A DNA stretch of 11,667 bases from assembly GCA_900769885.1 (NCBI GenBank), contig CAAGIG010000041.1:1-11667 (forward strand). The letters are read 5' to 3'. The notes below the pieces were generated by a model, which ran no database searches, was not told where the DNA came from, and saw only the letters and a list, made by a program, of their open reading frames with translations. This document shows positions 7,424 to 11,667 of the stretch, piece after piece (the stretch's first letter is position 1; the number at the start of each line of letters is the position of its first letter). Source of the DNA: Rikenellaceae bacterium (GTDB taxonomy: Bacteria; Bacteroidota; Bacteroidia; Bacteroidales; UBA932). The position numbers and the translations under genes were made by a program.

Positions 7424-8725
7424 ATGAGAATTTTCAAATCTATATTTCTGCTCATCGCAGTGGCAATGACAGCTGCCTGCTGCAATGGAACTTCACAGAT
7501 TATTACAGTAAAAGATGGCCAGTTTGTCAAAAATGGCAAACCATATTATTTCATTGGAACAAATATGTGGTATGCAACTATCCTGGCTTCTGAAGGGGAA
7601 GGGGGCAACAGAGAACGCCTTGCAAGAGAACTTGATAGCCTTAAAGCATTGGGAATCGACAACTTGAGAATTCTCGTCGGAGCTGACGGAGACTCCTCGC
7701 TACCCTGCAAAGTGGAGCCTATGCTTCAAACAGCTCCCGGAGTCTACAACGACACCCTTTTAAGAGGTTTGGACTACCTTTTGGTGGAAATGGGCAAAAG
7801 AGATATGCAGGCTGTTCTATATTTGAACAACTCGTGGGAATGGAGTGGCGGTTACTCCCAATATCTCACCTGGGCAGGATATGGAAAGGCCCCTATCCCA
7901 AGAATTGACGGATACAGCAATTTTGAAACCTTTGTGGGCAACTATATGAAATCAGACACTGCTAAAAACCTGTATTTCAACCATTTGAAAAATATAGTTT
8001 CCCGCACAAACACCATTACAGGCAAACCTTACAGCGAAGATCCTGCGATTTTCAGCTGGCAGATTGCAAATGAGCCCCGTCCTTTCGGAAAAGAGAATAA
8101 GGAACTTTTTGCACAATGGATTGCCGAGAGTGCATCTATCATCAAATCGATTGACCCGAACCATATGGTCTCTATCGGAAGTGAAGGAAAATATGGTTGC
8201 CAGGTAGATATCCAATTGTGGAAAGAGTTGGGTGCTTTGGACCAGATCGATTATATGAATATCCATATCTGGCCACACACCTGGAGATGGGTTTCAAAAG
8301 AGGAATCTGAGCCTATGAACGATATCGAACAAGGTATCGAATACACCTTTAAATATATAGACGAGCATCTGCTTCTTGCCAAAGAAGTGGGTAAACCTCT
8401 GACTCTCGAAGAGTTCGGATATCCTCGTGACGGTTTCAGTTTCTCTACCGAAAGCTCTACAGCTGCCCGTGACATCTACTATGACAATGTGATGAAATTC
8501 CTTATCAGTCAGGCTCAAAACGGTGGAACACTCGGAGGATGCAATTTCTGGGCGTGGAGCGGAAGTGCAAAGGTCAATCACCTCTGGTGGGAAAAAGGGG
8601 ACGATTATACAGGAGACCCTGCTCAGGAGGAACAAGGACTTTATTCTGTATTCTTGAGCGACAGAAGCACCATTGAGGTCATCAAGAGTAATATAGAAGA
8701 ACTTCACGAGACCCTAAATTATTGA
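7424..8725 (+). CDS. GH5 family glycoside hydrolase lipoprotein, mannanase-like (GH5_7 type)
   Basis: A predicted endo-beta-1,4-mannanase-like enzyme of 433 residues, acting on beta-mannan or glucomannan if the subfamily guess is right. The N-terminus is a lipoprotein signal with lipobox TAAC, lipidated at Cys19 (followed by a second Cys). The (beta/alpha)8 barrel starts with FVKNGKPYYFIGTNMWY, typical of the mannanase branch. The acid/base is Glu217 in WQIANEPRP, the nucleophile Glu330 in LTLEEFGYPRDG, and an HIWPHTW segment at about 281-287 supplies the conserved His/Trp of the active site. WAWSG near the end matches the beta-8 strand. No carbohydrate-binding module is appended. Translation probably couples to the S26-like gene two bases upstream, and no internal promoter is seen. 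No SusC/SusD or other glycosidase lies in the window. GH5 membership is certain; the mannan substrate is likely but not proven (other beta-glycanase or mannosidase activities are possible). Confidence 0.9.
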   Translation: MRIFKSIFLLIAVAMTAACCNGTSQIITVKDGQFVKNGKPYYFIGTNMWYATILASEGEGGNRERLARELDSLKALGIDNLRILVGADGDSSLPCKVEPMLQTAPGVYNDTLLRGLDYLLVEMGKRDMQAVLYLNNSWEWSGGYSQYLTWAGYGKAPIPRIDGYSNFETFVGNYMKSDTAKNLYFNHLKNIVSRTNTITGKPYSEDPAIFSWQIANEPRPFGKENKELFAQWIAESASIIKSIDPNHMVSIGSEGKYGCQVDIQLWKELGALDQIDYMNIHIWPHTWRWVSKEESEPMNDIEQGIEYTFKYIDEHLLLAKEVGKPLTLEEFGYPRDGFSFSTESSTAARDIYYDNVMKFLISQAQNGGTLGGCNFWAWSGSAKVNHLWWEKGDDYTGDPAQEEQGLYSVFLSDRSTIEVIKSNIEELHETLNY

Positions 8726-8751
8726 TTTATGTAAAAAAAAGGGTATATTTG
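8722..8751 (+). promoter_or_regulatory. Promoter of the POT transporter pair
   Basis: TATATTTG at 8744-8751 matches TAnnTTTG, with TTG at 8722-8724 placed 19 bases upstream, the best -33/-7 pair in the window. The -33 bases overlap the TGA stop of the GH5 gene (8723-8725). The ATG at 8784 is 32 bases downstream. This suggests the transporters are transcribed separately from the GH5 operon, though read-through is possible because no terminator is seen. Confidence 0.6.
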
Positions 8752-8783
8752 CCAGATAATTACTAATTTAAAACCTACTTTTT

Positions 8784-10418
8784 ATGATTTTATTTATAGT
8801 TATGGTAGTACTCCTTCTGGCTGCAGCCGGCTTCGTGTACTACACCAATCGTAACGGACAACCTAAAGGGTTGATTCCCGCTGCATTAGCAAATATGGGA
8901 GAACGTTTTGGATTCTACATTATGATGGCGATTCTGACACTGTTCATCTCATCAAAATTCGGTTTGAACAAAACTCAGACAGGATTGATTTATTCAATTT
9001 TCTATGCATCAATCTATGTATTGGCTCTTGTCGGTGGTATTATTGCTGACAAAACCAAAAATTACAAAGGAACCATCCTTACAGGTCTTATCCTGATGGC
9101 TGTCGGTTACCTTGTTATTGCATTCCCTACAGAAACTCCTGTCGCAAACCTACCTCTTATTTTGGGTATCACTTGCTTGGGTCTTCTTATCATTGCATTT
9201 GGTAATGGTCTTTTCAAAGGAAACCTTCAAGCAGTTGTCGGTCAATTGTATGACGACCCCAAATACTCTGACAAGAGAGACGTCGGTTTCCAAATTTTCT
9301 ATATGTTCATCAACATCGGAGGTTTCTTCGCTCCATTTATCGCTATCGGTGTAAGAAACTGGTGGTTGCAGGCTAAAGGATTCCTTTACAATGCTGACCT
9401 TCCTGAACTTTGCCACCAATACTTGCGTTCAGTAAACGGAGGTGAGCCTATGACTGAACAAGCTTCAGCCCGTTTGTTGGAACTTGCAAACAGCCAGTCT
9501 CTAAATGGTGTTGCAGTTCTCCCTGAACAAATCGGAGAATTTGTAAACAACTATTTGAATGTATTCAGCACAGGTTTCCACTACGCATTTGCAGCCGCTA
9601 TCGTTGCTATGATGATTTCATTGGTTATCTTCATCATTAACCGCAAGAATCTTCCTGACCCCAACAAGAAAGCTGCTGACAAAAATGGCAACACCCCTTC
9701 TAAAGAGGAGATCAAAATGGATGTCAAAGAGATCCGCCAACGTATCTACGCTTTGTTCGCAGTATTCGCTGTGGTTATTTTCTTCTGGTTCTCTTTCCAC
9801 CAAAACGGATATTCATTGACCTATTTCGCACGTGACTTTGTCAACCTTGACGTAATCAAAATCGACTTGGGATTCACCCAAATCGTAGGTGCTGAAATCT
9901 TCCAGTCAGTCAATCCTTTCTTCGTGGTATTCCTGACCCCTATTATCATCGGTATCTTCGGATGGTTGCGTGCTCGTGGCAAAGAACCTTCTACACCTAT
10001 GAAAATCGGTATCGGTATGGGTATCGCAGCATTGGCTTATGTATTCTTGACAATTTGCTCAACCGGTCTTCCTACAAGTGCAGAAATCGAACAAATGGGT
10101 GGTCTTCCAGCTGCTCAACGTCTTTCTCCTTGGGTTATGGTTGGAACATACTTTATCCTAACCACTGCAGAACTATTCATCAGTCCTCTTGGATTGTCAT
10201 TTGTATCTAAAGTGGCACCTCCTCACCTTCAAGGTATTATGCAAGGTTGCTGGTTGGCTGCAACTGCAGTTGGTAACCAATTGCTATTCATCGGCGGTAT
10301 CCTTTACGACTCTATTCCTTTGTGGGCTACTTGGGTTGTATTCGTAGGTGCTTGTGCTATCTCAATGTTCGCTATGTTGGGAATGGTTCGCTGGTTGGAA
10401 AGAATTACTGAGAAATAG
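8784..10418 (+). CDS. POT/PTR2 family proton-coupled oligopeptide transporter, with extra N-terminal helix
   Basis: A 544-residue inner-membrane transporter of the POT family in the major facilitator superfamily, which normally couples di-/tripeptide uptake to proton entry. TM1 carries NMGERFGFY (37-45), a variant of ExxERFxYY with Asn37 for the first Glu; Glu40 and Arg41 are kept. TM4 has GLFKGN with the conserved Lys145, TM5 has FYMFINIGG (172-180), TM8 follows FQSVNP (about 373-378), and TM10 carries TTAELFISPLG with the conserved Glu463. It has an added hydrophobic helix at residues 2-20 before the canonical TM1, and a loop of about 70 residues between TM5 and TM6 containing PELCHQYL (207-214). 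The TM6-TM7 linker is charged and probably cytoplasmic. It is first in a tandem pair with a paralogue 27 bases downstream. Codons lean to GGT, GCT and CAA, suggesting good expression. Family membership is firm; peptide specificity is inferred. Confidence 0.94.
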   Translation: MILFIVMVVLLLAAAGFVYYTNRNGQPKGLIPAALANMGERFGFYIMMAILTLFISSKFGLNKTQTGLIYSIFYASIYVLALVGGIIADKTKNYKGTILTGLILMAVGYLVIAFPTETPVANLPLILGITCLGLLIIAFGNGLFKGNLQAVVGQLYDDPKYSDKRDVGFQIFYMFINIGGFFAPFIAIGVRNWWLQAKGFLYNADLPELCHQYLRSVNGGEPMTEQASARLLELANSQSLNGVAVLPEQIGEFVNNYLNVFSTGFHYAFAAAIVAMMISLVIFIINRKNLPDPNKKAADKNGNTPSKEEIKMDVKEIRQRIYALFAVFAVVIFFWFSFHQNGYSLTYFARDFVNLDVIKIDLGFTQIVGAEIFQSVNPFFVVFLTPIIIGIFGWLRARGKEPSTPMKIGIGMGIAALAYVFLTICSTGLPTSAEIEQMGGLPAAQRLSPWVMVGTYFILTTAELFISPLGLSFVSKVAPPHLQGIMQGCWLAATAVGNQLLFIGGILYDSIPLWATWVVFVGACAISMFAMLGMVRWLERITEK

Positions 10419-10445
10419 TATCAACAAAAAAATAATAATTAAGAA

Positions 10446-11667
10446 ATGTTTAAAGGACAACCAAAAGGACTTTATGCTTTAGCATTAGCCAACACCGGAG
10501 AACGCTTCGGTTACTACACAATGCTTGCAATCTTCACACTTTTCTTGCAAGCAAAATTCGGATTCTCAGCTGCCGCAACATCTAACATTTTTGCAGGCTT
10601 CCTTGCATTGGTTTATTTCTTGCCTTTGCTTGGCGGTATCTTGGCCGACAAATTCGGTTATGGCAAAATGGTAGTTACCGGTATCATCGTAATGTTCGCA
10701 GGTTATGTAGCACTCGCTATTCCTGCTTCAAACGGTATGGACGGTAAAATTGCAATGTTCGGCGCTCTATTCTTGATTGCCCTCGGTACAGGTCTGTTCA
10801 AAGGTAACCTTCAGGTTATGGTAGGTAACCTTTACGATGCTCCCGAATATCAGTCAAAACGTGACGCAGCATTTTCACTTTTCTATATGGCAATCAACAT
10901 CGGTTCGATGTTTGCCCCTACTGCTGCTACCAAAATCACTGAGTATTTTATGGGTAAAGCACAGCTTACTTACGATGGTGCGATTCCAGAACTTTGCCAC
11001 CAATACCTTGCTGGCGATATGTCTGTGGCAGAACGCCTCACTGAGCTTGCATCACAACAAGCTGCATTTACCGGCGATTTGACTGCATTTGCAAACACCT
11101 ATATCTCAGAACTTTATGGCGCATACCACTGGGGTTTTGCAGTAGCTTGCGTATCATTGGTTCTATCAATGGGTATCTACCTTGGATTCCGTCCTTGGTT
11201 CAAACACGCTGACGTTAACGCTAAACAAGCGGCTGCTGCCGGTAATCAAGCTGCAGTTCAAGAACTTACTCCTGAACAAACCAAATCTCGTATCACAGCT
11301 TTGATGTTGGTATTTGCAGTGGTTATCTTCTTCTGGATGGCATTCCACCAAAACGGTCTGACACTTACCTTCTTTGCTCGTGACTACACAGAATCATTCG
11401 CTGAAGGTTTCTCACGTATCGGTTTCAACATCTGGAATCTTGTTCTAATCGTTATTGCTGTTTATGGTTTGTTTGCAATTTTCCAATCAGAAAAAGCTAA
11501 AAGCAAAGCAATTGCTGCAATTATCACAGTACTTGCAATCGCAGGTGTTGCATACCAATATGTAAATCTTGGTGACGCTCCTGTAAATGTACTGCCTCAA
11601 ACATTCCAACAATTCAATCCTTTCTTCGTAGTTGCCCTTACCCCTGTTTCAATGGCAGTGTTCGGTG
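10446..11667 (+). CDS. POT/PTR2 family oligopeptide transporter, second paralogue (partial, C-terminus beyond the right edge)
   Basis: The open frame runs from the ATG at 10446 to the window edge without a stop, about 407 codons, so roughly the last 100-150 residues are missing. TM1 carries NTGERFGYYTM (16-26), again with Asn (16) for the first Glu of ExxER and with Glu19 and Arg20 kept. GLFKGN with Lys119, FYMAINIGS (TM5), FFWMAFHQNG (TM7, His301) and FNPFF near 390 align with the upstream paralogue. It shares the long TM5-TM6 loop with PELCHQYL (181-188). Unlike its neighbour it starts directly at the GQPKGL segment with no extra N-terminal helix, but it has two additional hydrophobic stretches (about 329-348 and 355-372) between TM7 and TM8. 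No promoter motif is seen in the 27-base gap, so it is probably co-transcribed with the first transporter. The leader is A-rich with no Shine-Dalgarno. The TM10 Glu lies outside the window. Confidence 0.94.
   Translation, partial: MFKGQPKGLYALALANTGERFGYYTMLAIFTLFLQAKFGFSAAATSNIFAGFLALVYFLPLLGGILADKFGYGKMVVTGIIVMFAGYVALAIPASNGMDGKIAMFGALFLIALGTGLFKGNLQVMVGNLYDAPEYQSKRDAAFSLFYMAINIGSMFAPTAATKITEYFMGKAQLTYDGAIPELCHQYLAGDMSVAERLTELASQQAAFTGDLTAFANTYISELYGAYHWGFAVACVSLVLSMGIYLGFRPWFKHADVNAKQAAAAGNQAAVQELTPEQTKSRITALMLVFAVVIFFWMAFHQNGLTLTFFARDYTESFAEGFSRIGFNIWNLVLIVIAVYGLFAIFQSEKAKSKAIAAIITVLAIAGVAYQYVNLGDAPVNVLPQTFQQFNPFFVVALTPVSMAVFG

Noticed and set aside
8294..8707. A 137-codon minus-strand frame inside the GH5 gene.
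   Set aside because: The GH5 frame contains both catalytic Glu residues and continuous family similarity; the antisense product shows no domain or promoter.
8726..8743. A-run following the GH5 stop as a possible terminator.
   Set aside because: There is no stem before it and the bases are the spacer of a well-formed promoter for the POT gene.

Overview
The window looks like chromosomal DNA from a member of the Bacteroidota, most likely the order Bacteroidales. Three things point there: upstream regions carry the Bacteroidota -7 motif TAnnTTTG rather than sigma70 -10 boxes, starts are preceded by A/T-rich leaders with no Shine-Dalgarno sequence, and the proteins (a DPP5-type S9 peptidase, a GH5 lipoprotein, an LpxK with DDAFQHR, ANxGERF-type POT transporters) resemble Bacteroidales families. 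The genus cannot be fixed from the sequence. Coding density is very high and there are no rRNA or tRNA genes, insertion sequences, CRISPR arrays or phage genes. No stretch over 300 bases lacks a gene.

Layout. Bases 1-616 (minus) hold the N-terminal two-thirds or so of lpxK (lipid A 4'-kinase), running off the left edge. An 88-base divergent gap separates it from a plus-strand GNAT-fold protein of unknown function (705-1853), whose last 49 bases overlap tail to tail with the next minus-strand gene. Bases 1805-6720 (minus) are a two-gene operon of exported S9 serine peptidases: a 941-residue enzyme with a Sec signal peptide first, then a DPP5-like lipoprotein. A 137-base divergent gap with facing promoters follows. 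Plus-strand genes continue to the right edge: an S24/S26 (signal-peptidase-like) protein and, two bases later, a GH5 mannanase-like lipoprotein; then a new promoter and two tandem POT-family (PTR2) peptide transporters, the second cut by the right edge.

How the genes may work together. The clearest theme is peptide use: two exported S9 peptidases that would release short peptides in the periplasm or at the cell surface, and, about 2 kb past the divergent promoter, two proton-coupled oligopeptide transporters of the type that takes up di- and tripeptides. This matches the known DPP-plus-Pot route in Porphyromonas gingivalis, but the functional link here is inferred from proximity. The S26-like/GH5 pair sits between these groups and has no SusC/SusD or TonB partner in view, so it is not a recognisable polysaccharide utilisation locus.

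I see no wholly new system. The points most worth checking are family deviations: both POT proteins have Asn in place of the first Glu of the ExxER motif and share a long extra loop between TM5 and TM6; each also has its own extra membrane helices; and the S26-like protein has Met where the catalytic Lys/His is expected, plus a basic insertion.
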